A stretch of 64,000 nt of DNA from Setomelanomma holmii (lineage: Eukaryota > Ascomycota > Dothideomycetes > Pleosporales > Phaeosphaeriaceae). The stretch spans positions 156,691-220,690 of the forward strand of contig ML978208.1 in assembly GCA_010015745.1 (NCBI GenBank), written 5' to 3'. Below, piece by piece: positions 11,598 to 21,095 of this stretch (the first letter of the stretch is position 1; every line of letters begins with the position of its first letter). Under the pieces are notes generated by a model, which saw only the letters and a program-made list of their open reading frames with translations, was not told where the DNA came from and searched no databases. A program made the translations under genes and the position numbers.

Positions 11598-13178
11598 TCA
11601 GTCTACTGTCTTCTCATCCACGAAGGTTCGATCCACGCCACATCTGACAGCTTCATCATACGTGGATGGATGCGGCGGCAACCCAACACTATCCATACCG
11701 TAGCTTGGTGGACTCCGGGACACCCGCATATCTGGAGGATGACCATTCGCGGTCGGCTGAATTCTATGACCTGGAACATTCGATCTGGCTGCTGTTGCCA
11801 AATGAAGACCTTGTCCGATGAATATACCTGACGAGATTCGAATAGGTGTGCGAAGCTGAGCTAGCAATACGCGGTCAGCTTTACTCTAGTCATATATATT
11901 AGCGCGTCTCGAATTACCCTGGCGTCATGCAAATAGCTCACCATTGCTCCATTTCGACATTGCAGACCCATTCATATTTCAACTTCATAATTTCGCGCTA
12001 CGCCACAGACTTCGAAGCTTGGAACCACCTCTATAGGCAATTGCTTATTCGCCCATAAAGCCGAATCGACTTCGCACTCCGAGTCTGCCTCTACTTGCGC
12101 GTCGAGAAGCTTGATATTGAGATTGCCTCGACTGACGACCGTCCAGCAGTTGAATTCTATTCTTTTCGTGCCTCCAACCTCGACGTCGGTGTAGAAGGTA
12201 TAAATATTTGAAGGCTTTGCAGACACAAGTCATGTGAAGTGGAGTATCTTTGTTTAACGTGGAGGCGCATGGCGATTGTGCGGTTTTATGAGAGCATTTA
12301 GGCCAGAGGATGGCTTGTTGTGATTACCACGTGGGCTGTTTCACGTGTGGTCGATACAAGGTGTGAATCTCGAGGCGACCTTCGATGGCTGTTCGGCGGC
12401 AATGGAGTCGATGAGCCAATAATTTTGACGGTAATGAATTTAATACAGGAAGACGCAGGGTCCGGTAAGGGCGTGAGCAGCAACTGTGTATCGAACGACC
12501 AGATGGTAATCGGAAAGGACTACAGAATATTAGTGATGCATCAGTTGATGTGGCTGTTCTAAGGGCTTGCCTTCTTTGTCGTAGAGTTGAAGATGGTGTG
12601 CATAGTTGTGACTGCAACTTGAATTTGGTAAGACACCTCAACACCTTCGACGAGATCTTTCATAGATGGCGGATAGTCCCATGCGTGACTACAGGGCATT
12701 TCCAGGCCACCCTGAAACACCGGAGAATTAGGAGGGCACCAACAGCCGTCCGGTGATTCGGGCATCTGTGGGAGGACTCGTCACGCACAGTCTTTCGAGG
12801 TCGCTCCTATTTTGAACTTACACTCAGAGTAAAGTAAAAGCTATGGTAACCAAAGTGCAAAGTAGCAGGGTGGCGTTTCGGGCCATCTTGAAGCACATGT
12901 GGAACAGCCACTTGTGTTTCGTGGACGATCTAATAACCTTGTGAACGTTTTGCCCAGGGAAATCAAGAGCCAGACCTTACTCGGTGCTTTTCTTGAATTT
13001 TTCGAGTTCCCGAAAAACCAGTGGCGTTGTTTGACTTGAGGACGCTCTCGCCTTCCAGACTCACAACCAGTCGTGAGACCGTGATAGCACCTGGGCAATA
13101 CAGAACGATATTTCCGTAGATTGTGTCGCCGTTCGTGAAGATCGAATCACAGCGATCAAGTTCGATGGCGATATCCAT
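11598..13178 (-). pseudogene. Arrestin-like gene with in-frame stop
   Basis: Exons 13178-12981 (MDIAIELDRCDSIF, arrestin N-terminus) and 12929-12822 (ending HSFYFTLS, good GTAAGT donor) join in phase. A third piece near 12710-12590 carries WDYPPSMKDLVEGVEVSYQIQV. Its link to the next exon is not resolved. A fourth piece (KPSNIYTFYTDVEVGG to VARNYEVEI) is interrupted by TGA at 11974-11972, but the frame goes on with MGLQCRNGAM to a GTGAGC donor at 11941. It splices in phase to 11855-11598 (LRTPIRISSG, then Pro-rich with PPSYG and PSTYDEAV, like the PY-type tails of fungal arrestins). The TGA sits where an Arg would fit (CGA to TGA). The gene is either recently inactivated or a read-through or strain-specific allele. 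The model in the middle remains uncertain. Confidence 0.65.
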
Positions 13179-14087
13179 ACCATGGAAAGGCCTGGTGGAG
13201 CCTTTTTCGTCGATGTAGGGCGGCCTCCAGCTCCACGTTAGGAGCGGTACCGACCCGAGACATTCTCGCCTAGTGTTTGACACAATGCCATTGTCCCGTT
13301 AGCATAGCTGCATGGTCGCCAGTTGTCTACCGATGCGCAGCCTACAACCCTCATAAGAGTTATAGCCATTTTCCAACCTCCTTGAAATCCACTACACTCC
13401 TAATGCATTTAATACTACCACCTCCTGCGCTCACAGCTGTCTCACATCGATATATTCATCGTCGTTGTGTTGCATACGGGCGTGCAGGACGTACAGGTAT
13501 TCATCGCGTGCAGCACCAGATGGCTATGGGTTCATCGAAGTTCTGGAAGACACATTTCGAGACGTGCACTCTCGTAAGGATCTTCGGCAATACCCCTTAG
13601 ACGTGAGGGCACTATGAGATACGGATGAAGTAGGAGTAATGCGCATAGCAACCAGCAGATGGTCTCGTTATTAAGACGAGCTTTCGCAATTCTTCCGGTA
13701 TCTGGGCATTTCACGAAGTGGTATTGCGACAACTTCAACGAACATATCGTGACAGTGCCTGCGTCCCAATGTCGATTCGGTTTCCGCTGAAGGCTGCATA
13801 TGACTGCCAGGCATGGAAGTGTCGTCTTGGTTGAAGCTGAGGACAGACCCTCCCGAGTCATGGTGGTGGAGCTCACGACTCACGAGTATGTACCAATCGG
13901 CCCGGATCTACCTGACTACCCCGATGAAGATTCCTGTACCGGATGGCTTGATAGGATTTTGATCTGATAAATTTTCGTTGAACGCGTGTTCGGCTGATGG
14001 TGTTTAAAGTGAGCGTGTAGTCGCTGATCTTATTTGATCATCTCTCGACCATCACTTGACGCCTACGAAGACCCAATCATCACAGTC
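13179..14087. other. Intergenic, divergent spacer
   Basis: Spacer between the divergent arrestin relic and MFS relic. A minus-strand open frame (13883-13532 region) contains a hydrophobic run (ICWLLCALLLLHPYLIV) but no start, domain or splice chain that I trust. Confidence 0.35.
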
Positions 14088-15803
14088 ATGGTTTCAGGGA
14101 TGGGAGCAACACACTCCGGAGACGATGTTGCTAGCAACGAGAAGGACCAAGCTGTATTGGTTAGAACGAAGACCGTAGAGGTCGTTGTTGGGCGTAGCGA
14201 CGCGTCCGCAGACAATGAAACCCACAGTGGAAGGTCTTCGCTGGTACCTCTACGCATGAAGTTAATTTCCGTACTTCTCGTAACCGCAGTTGGTTTTGGA
14301 TCGTACTGGAGCTCAGGCGTGACAGGTGCGATGGAGACCACATTGAAGAAAGTAGGTCCTCACGTATGAAGCTGTGCTGGAGATTACCCACACTGACTCA
14401 GATTGACGCAGCAACTCCACATCAACAACGCACAATACGCAGTCCTCGAAGCCAGCCAGGACTTCATGGTAACGGCCCTGATCCTCGTCAGCGGTCTTGT
14501 GACTGATCGGATTGGTGGCGCAAGTAAGTCGAGTCCCTTCTACATGGTCGTGTTACATGCTAATCATCTCGTGTCAGGCGCTATGCTCTGGAGCAATGCT
14601 ATCTTTCCCGTAGGTGCTATTTTCATAGCGGCGGCCACGACCATTCGCTCGTACAAGTTCATAATCTTTTGAATAGTAGTCCAATCTTTTGGCGACATTG
14701 CGACGCAAGTTGCACAGTACAAAGTGTTCAGCTCTTGGTTTGCGCCCTCAAAAGGATTCGCCTCGACCTTGGGCTTCGAATTGGGAATCGGCAAAATTGG
14801 GTCCTTTGTCGGTAAAGCGACGGCGAACATGATAGCCAAGAAGACGGGGGACTTCAGCTGGGTCTACTGGACAGCGGTTTTCATGAACCTCTTCACGAAT
14901 GTCGTAACCGTAGTTTTCTGGTTCTTCACTCGCTGGTGTCAGTAGATGTATGGTGGAATGCAAGATCCAGCAACGGGCGAAGAATTGACGGAAAAGAGCA
15001 AAAAGTTCGAGATCGGCAAGACATTGAGGCTTCCTTGGACCTTCTGGACTGTGATCGCTTTCTCGCTCTTTCAGACCAGCACCGCAATTGTCTACTCTCA
15101 AAATGCGACCGAGATGGCTGAGCAACGATTCGACATTGATGCTGTCACTGCCGGGTAGTACTCAGCAATGTCTCAATACCTTGGCTTCTTCTTGGTGCCT
15201 TTGGTCGCGGTTTTCGTCGACCTCCTTGGGAATCGATTAACCTTGATGCTCGTCTGTGGGGTAGGCATGCTCCTGTCTATGTGTCTGGCGGCTTGGGGCC
15301 CCACGATAGGAGGTACAGCAGCGTCGTTCGGCATCTATGCGGTCGCTTCGTCCTTCGGTCCTACCGTCATTATCGACAGCATTCGTACGTCCATGAGGTA
15401 CCAAGAAGTTTTCGGCTCTGGCTATTCGATCAAGATAGCTGTGAACAACAGCATGAACATCATCGTCCGGATTATTACCGGCGTCATTCAGGACCGCGAC
15501 AACGATTCTTACGACAATGTTGTTGTCGTTTACGTTGTGCTCGCAGCCGGCTCAGTTGTCGTTGCGAGCGCACTGTTCGGGTGCAGCTTCTGGCACATGG
15601 ACGCAATGATCCTGCAGTGGACGAAGAAGCAGAGATCGAGGAAGGGAGACTTGATCAATGAGCGCAAAGAGGCATCCGAGAGCGGTACCGATGGTTTGAG
15701 GAACAAGAAAGTTGGCATGATCCTGTTTGGATCTGTGCTAGTGCTCACAGCTGGTGCTTGGACTGCTTACTTTTGGGGCGTCGCGACCAGCAACAATGAC
15801 TGA
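14088..15803 (+). pseudogene. MFSD1-like MFS transporter with three stops
   Basis: A multi-pass major facilitator protein resembling the MFSD1-type family (PSS with SFGDIATQVAQYKVF and LGFELGIGKIGSFVGKA). The exons are 14088-14351, 14412-14523 (intron donor GTAAGT at 14524) and 14578-15803, all in phase. The last exon is one continuous frame except for TGA 14670-14672, TAG 14943-14945 and TAG 15156-15158. Protein-like sequence continues without any gap across each stop (IIF|IVVQSF; WCQ|MYGGM; VTAG|YSAMSQYL), so introns do not explain them. The third fits a Trp codon (TGG to TAG) and the second a CAG codon. The N-terminal region (about 55 aa) is hydrophilic. About twelve hydrophobic segments can be counted overall. 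Translation would stop after the first few helices, so this is a recent pseudogene unless the assembly is wrong. Confidence 0.8.
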
Positions 15804-16381
15804 GCGCGAAGAAGCCGCGGCTCTCGTGAAGAGTATAACACCAGATGACACCAGATGACACCAATGTGACCTTTTTCGAGTCGGTCGCTGTCTTCTGAAA
15901 CCATTGTAGCTTTCCTTCATTGGTTGGCATCGCAGTATGTAGCCAGCCACTCCAGCGTTTGCGTTCGTGCATCGACCTTGCAGATATCATCTATACGCCT
16001 TAGTGGGTACATGATGCCTATGTTCAAGTGATGCGAGCCAAGCGGGAGATAGGAACATCCGGGTTCCATCAGACGGCAAAGATGAAATCGATGTGTCAAG
16101 CCAAGATGTCGCGATAGAGGTTTCGGTGATGAGGAGACGGAGCGCCACCCCACTTTCCGCCTTATCGAGCCTCGTCTGCACCTTCCGCCTCCGGCAGGAG
16201 CCCCTCCCCGCAACACGACGGCATCTCGCCATGGCCGAGCGACGGACATGGCCGCGGGAACGCGCATGTCACCGATCTAGACCCTGATACTCTAGTAGAT
16301 GTGCTCTGAACGTCCACAAAGCCTTCATAGCCTTTTCTGCTACTCTTGTTCCTTCGACAGCTGCTCTCTGCGCGATTGGCA
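15804..16381. other. Intergenic
   Basis: Spacer between the MFS relic and the oxygenase gene. It contains a small direct repeat (15841-15860) and the oxygenase promoter. No gene is supported. Confidence 0.4.
15841..15860. repeat. 10-bp tandem repeat, two copies
   Basis: CCAGATGACA occurs twice head to tail and is followed by a partial third start (CCA). It looks like a replication-slippage duplication. Confidence 0.7.
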
Positions 16382-17513
16382 ATGGCAGGCACGACTGTCG
16401 AACAAGCAGTCTCCAAGGACGACTTGATCATTCCGGTCGGCTCAAGGCTCCGTGCTATCATGTGTAGCTGCGCTAACACGCGACAGTTGATCGACTTCGG
16501 GCAGTTCCTATCCAACAATCCTTCAACAAAGAAAGCCACCGCCGACGCCGTCCTCGAGGGCTTCCAGAAGGCCGGCTTCATCTACCTTAAGAACCACGGC
16601 ATATCGCCCTCCACCGTATCGACTGTCTTCTCGCACAGCGCAAAGTTCTTCGCACGACCAAAAGACCAGAAAGATGCGCTCGCTTGGTACTCGGCTGCAG
16701 CGAATAGAGGGTACACAGCACAAGGACGAGAGAAGCTCGTCGTGCTGGAAGAGACTGGCACAGAGGAAGAATTGCGCAAGACGGTACCAGACCTGAAAGA
16801 GAGCTTGGAAATTGGCCGCGATGACCAGCCTGATACACCCAACATGTGGCCAAGCGGGGACGAGGAAGCCAAGGTGTTCAAGAAAGAGATGCTGGGGTTC
16901 TTCGGGACATGCAAGAGCTTGCATATGCAGGTCATGAGGGCGGTTGCATTGGGCATGGGCATTGAAGAAAGCTGGTTCGACGGTTTTACCGATGCAGGAG
17001 ACAACACGTTGCGATTGCTCCACTACCCGAGCGTATCAAAGAAAATATTCAAGCGCAATGACGGACAGTTGCAGGTCAGAGCAGGAGAGCACAGTGACTA
17101 TGGTATTTGCTTCGTGTTTTGAGCCTGGGCGCCCAGTTGACACCTTGACAGGCTCCATCACCCTTCTCTTCCAAGACGCCCGTGGCGGCTTGCAAGTGCG
17201 CTCACCCAAAGGCACGTTTGTCGACGCCACGCCCATCGAAGATACTATTGTAGTCAATGCAGGCGATCTGCTTGAGCGTTGGTCGAACGACACCATCAAA
17301 TCGACAAAGCACCGAGTAGTGGAGCCGCCGCCTAAACCAGAGGATGCTGACAAGGACGAATATCCGCCGAGGTACTCCATAGCGTACTTCTGCAACCCCA
17401 ACTACGAGCGCATGATTGAAGCCATACCTGGAACGTGCGAAGACGCAGGGAGAAAATACGGAGACGTAGCGAGCGGGGAGTACATAATAGGCCGACTGAC
17501 GGCGACGTACTGA
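16382..17513 (+). CDS. 2-oxoglutarate/Fe(II) dioxygenase, IPNS-like
   Basis: Soluble non-haem iron oxygenase of the isopenicillin N synthase / flavonol synthase-like family. The model is 16382-16435, 16487-17102 and 17152-17513 (1,032 nt, 343 aa). The first intron (51 nt) has no in-frame stop and a weak GTCGGC donor, but removing it restores the family start IIPLIDFGQFL; retention would simply add 17 residues. The N-terminal DIOX_N part (GFIYLKNHGI) is followed by the jelly roll with HSDYG (His and Asp iron ligands, with the second intron cutting just after), a distal His in STKHRVV and an Arg in PPRYSIAYF for 2-oxoglutarate. The substrate is unknown. Such enzymes occur in secondary metabolism and nucleobase metabolism, and no other cluster gene is adjacent. 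The gene is intact. Confidence 0.9.
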
Positions 17514-18215
17514 GGCTTAGGCTGAATGGCTGTGTGCTTTCCCACACGTGTACATAGAGATCCTTCGTGTGCATGCCTCTATCTTACTGTCCGACGTCAA
17601 CGACAGGACGCGGTTGCTCGTCTCCATGAATGAGCGGCTTTCTTCGAAGCTCAGCCAATGGCGAGCGACTCAACGGAAACAGACAACATGATACAATGGA
17701 GCGCCACCTACACGAAGACGAAGATGCCAGGCGAAATCATTGACAATTGCTAAGCTCTGACATTTCCTCGGCGAGCGTCTACGATCCCACAACAACGATT
17801 CGAAGACGTCCTTGCTTCCGTACAGGGCGAAGTAGCAGGCGACACGAATAATTTGAGGCCAGCCAGCCTATAACATCGACCTGCCTTCGTCCTTGCCCGC
17901 TTTCTTTTCTTCTGATCATTCCACTGCATTCTTCCATGGAGACTACTACCTCAGTTCTCTGCAGCTTGTGTTTGATCCGCCGCCACGTCGTCGACCCCAA
18001 ATTTGTGATTCTGCTTCACAATCACTAAATTCTAATTTAGCGAGTGGGGATCAGCTCACGTAGGACACAGATGATTGTAAAGCTCACAAGCTTGCGTCTC
18101 AAATCTCTCCGATAAGCAGATAAGCAGGATCACTAAAAGTAGCGAGGCTGGGTTCGAGAAGTCGGGAAGAAACGTATCATCCCAAACACGGTTATCATTG
18201 AGATCCTGTACACGT
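17514..18215. other. Convergent intergenic
   Basis: 3' flanks of the oxygenase and the pRiA4b-fold gene. No coding, repeat or RNA signal is supported. Confidence 0.4.
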
Positions 18216-19007
18216 TCACGCCGAACCGCCAGGGCTTCTGCCGAGCCAGCGTCCCACTCGGTCTGTCGAAGGGCTTTCTGGCCTTCTTCTACGAACCATG
18301 TCGTTATCTCGGGCTAACAACAAATTGAGATTGACATCACGTATCTCCCATTCGTGAGGATCAAAAGAACGCTTGTGACCATTCTCGCAGTGTTCCCTGA
18401 ACCAAGAGACACGATCGTTAATCTTCTTCGCTTTGCTTCTAAAGGCTTTCTTGAGGCTCTCCCAACCCATCATGCCACCACAATCTTCAGCTACAGGATG
18501 GCTCGAGCCCGCATAGCAGAAGATGTTTTGGTCGTCCTGCACGCGCATGGCTGTTCTCAAACTCTGGTCTGCTTTGCCAAGAAATAGGATGCGATGTTCC
18601 CATCCATCACCAAGGCCGTATTCGTATGTGACTTCAGTTTTCGTCGAAAAGTCTGGACTGTCGTACACCTCTCGCAGGGTATGGTCTCGTGAGAGCCAGG
18701 TCCTTCCAGACGTTGACATGATATCAAGCTCTTCCTCATCCGCGATAATGCACAACTCAGCATTGAGCGCAGCGTCGTGCAAGTACTCCATGAGCGTGTT
18801 CACGCTCGCCACAGTTCTACCGCCCGCCGGAGGCTCAGGTAGGTCATCGAACGCGTCCGGCTGTCGCACATGAAACTGCCAGCAATGGACGCTAGCCCAA
18901 CCGAATGCAATCTGCAGAGCTTAGTGAAACTTATGGGAAGAGAAGTTCGACGGTATACAGATGTGGCGCTGAACAAGAGGATCCGAGACGCCATCCAACG
19001 TCACCAT
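18216..19007 (-). pseudogene. Plasmid pRiA4b ORF-3-like protein with one stop
   Basis: The pRiA4b ORF-3-like family (PF07929) is recognised from YLFMVTLDGV, the IAFGW segment followed by a His-rich strand, YEYGLGDGWEHRI and AEDCGGMMGWESL. Function is unknown in fungi; the fold is widespread in bacteria and ascomycetes. The frame is open from the ATG at 19007 to the stop at 18216 except for TAA at 18923-18921, which falls inside the conserved core between KFH and ALQIAFGW where the family usually has Glu or Gln (CAA to TAA would fit). A tiny intron ending CTCTGCAG just after the stop was considered but would delete core residues. The same frame stays open upstream to about 19.16 kb with Ser/Lys-rich sequence and no ATG, so a 5' exon may be missing. 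Confidence 0.65.
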
Positions 19008-19646
19008 GAAAAGATAAGAGTCGACGTCTGTTGTCTCGCGTTCTTCCCTAGACGAACTCGATGTTGATGAAGCGGCTTTCCTGATGGGTTTCTTTGGCTG
19101 TCTCTGCGATTGCTCTGTACAAGTGGGTCTGCTCGTGACGTCGCTCTCGTTGCTCTACTTGCTTTCGGCATAGCATTCGACGGTCACGGGTTGTTTGTAT
19201 GAGTGCAAGGTGCCAAAGATACATTGACTTTAGGAGAGATTGAGTCTGAACTCGCCCTAACAAAAAAAAAGTACCATGACGTGAACGCGTCACGCGTTGG
19301 CCAATGAAGATGCTTGCCGGCAGCCGATCTCCAAGCGCGCCAGCATGGACCCTCTCGACCTCACACCTTCAACAGCGATTGAGGTATGTCGCCTTCTCAA
19401 GCTCCCATCTTGTCAGCTCAGCAGCTTCGCATTCGCTGACGTTCATCGTAAAGCTTGTGTCACCTCAATTGATGAGCCTGAGGTTGCGCGCAATCTCGCT
19501 ACCATATGGTTGTGCCGTCTTAAAATAGCTGTCCTACATTATGGTCATCACGAACATCTGCTTGATCTCCACGAGATCACCGGGAGCTACGCCGACTGGG
19601 TTGAGATGATTCCTCTTCGAATTACAGCAACACAGCCATAGGATCG

Positions 19647-19826
19647 ATGAAAAAAGGGCAGGCGCAAACTACCCGCAGATTTGACGACAAAGATACGCAT
19701 CAAAAGACATCCTTCTTGCCACTTGCTGACCGAGGCCAAGCGCAGCAGAATCCTGCTACACTCTTTGTCGATCGCTCACTACGCAAGTCAGACTTGTCAT
19801 ATGATATGAGCTCCATCCAGATGTGA
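19647..19826 (+). other. Short ORF, possible gene relic
   Basis: A 59-codon ATG frame (MKKGQAQTTRRF to SSIQM) has protein-like composition (RFDDKD, FLPLADRG). Directly after its stop, another frame reads RQYSKANDCLQEAHIKLASK, which is helical in character. Together they look like the frameshifted remains of one hydrophilic protein. No family is recognised. Confidence 0.25.
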
Positions 19827-20554
19827 GACAGTACTCAAAGGCGAACGATTGTCTTCAAGAAGCACATATCAAGCTTGCCTCCAAAGAGTGCAGCATAAAC
19901 GCCCTCCAAGAAGTACAACATCCTCAACCCGATGATGGACTGCTACTTCTGGGCTAGCTCGGGGGACCGCACTGCCGTACTGGACGGTGAACGTGCGGGC
20001 GTGTTCATGATGCTATCGAATCGTACTGCCCGCATTCAAGACCCGTCGGGACAGGATCACCGTCTTGGATGGACAAGCGAAACCTAAGCAGCGTCTATAA
20101 CGAGCCATTAATGCAGAAATAGTCGACGTAGCTCGGTGGGACTGACGCGTTGGAACCGAGATTCGCGCCCGGAGACTTTTTCTCCAGAGGGTTGAGAACG
20201 AGTTTTCTGAAGAAAGAGAGAGGTGAGGGCGAGGACCAGCAATTATAGGCAACTGTCTGGGGACGCTAGCGTCAGCCACGTGATCTGTAAGGAGGGTCCG
20301 GGCGTAGGCCAAGGTGGCTGGGAAGCGCGAGAGCAAACGGGTGAATCAGTGTGACTCAAAGGGTTTGTTGAAATTGCGAGTTAAAACACGTGTCAGTTCC
20401 ACTAGCTTAGCAACGACTCGTTTGGAGCCAACTTGGAAATTGCTTTGCGTTAAACGAGATCACCACCTTCGAAATCTGCTCCATCTAGCCGATAGCTCAG
20501 TGCTTTGTCCGATCGAAGTAGAAGAAGAACAACAAGGTCTCGACACCCGCCATC

Positions 20555-20722
20555 ATTGGGATCCGGTCCGACCAATACAAAAAAGCTTTGGAAGAGGAGA
20601 GGGCCGCTCATCGAAAGACCAAGGAAGAGAATGTGCGACTGAGTGGATTGTTAGTGGGGGCGAATAAGGAGCTCAAGGCCGCAGAGCTTGACGCGCACCC
20701 CATGGCCCCGGCGCTGGGGTAG
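20555..20722 (+). other. Coiled-coil-like coding relic
   Basis: An open frame without its own clear start encodes DQYKKALEEERAAHRKTKEE followed by NVRLSGLLVGANKELKAAEL, a convincing charged helix, then stops at TAG 20720-20722. It may be an exon of the same decayed gene as the relics near 19.65-19.95 kb. No function can be assigned. Confidence 0.3.
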
Positions 20723-21095
20723 GAAGGCTTTCGAGCGCTTTCAAGTCGATCAGGGCTCGCGTCACACCGACAATAGCTACCATTATATCGAATTCGTCCA
20801 CCCTCCAAGTTTCCAGAGCCAATCAGATCGCATACCTTCGTCACCATCTCCTGCACATGCATGTTTGTGAGCTCACACAATGAGCATCACTCACGCAGAA
20901 GTCAAGGAAAGGGCATGGCTAGGAGGCTGTCAAGTCTATATCTAGCACCAAAATTCTCGCCACTGTGTGGCACAAAGCTGTCCCGAAAGCAGATTCGGCT
21001 GCTTCCATGCTCTCTGGCCGTTTTGTATGCACCCAAGAGAGCATTCAAATCGCTGTTTGACGAGAGTAAGCAATGAAGTTAGAGCGCCTATGAAC

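Larger units (their letters stand above)
19008..21095. other. Gene-poor stretch with possible coding relics
   Basis: Two kilobases without an intact gene. Short pieces of protein-like, coiled-coil-like sequence occur in different frames (reported separately at 19647-19826 and 20555-20722, and also near 19826-19950). The rest shows nothing recognisable. It includes an A-rich run at 19261-19270. Confidence 0.35.

Noticed and set aside
11618..11660. tRNA-like T-arm motif (GGTTCGATCC)
   Set aside because: No matching acceptor stem or cloverleaf can be drawn around it, and the region is coding for the arrestin tail on the other strand.
9586..13178. Recent tandem duplication of arrestin genes
   Set aside because: The two proteins share only the fold; sequence, exon structure and tails differ.
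18921..18940. Mini-intron removing the TAA of the pRiA4b gene
   Set aside because: The acceptor CTCTGCAG is too close to any branch site and the excision would delete conserved core residues.
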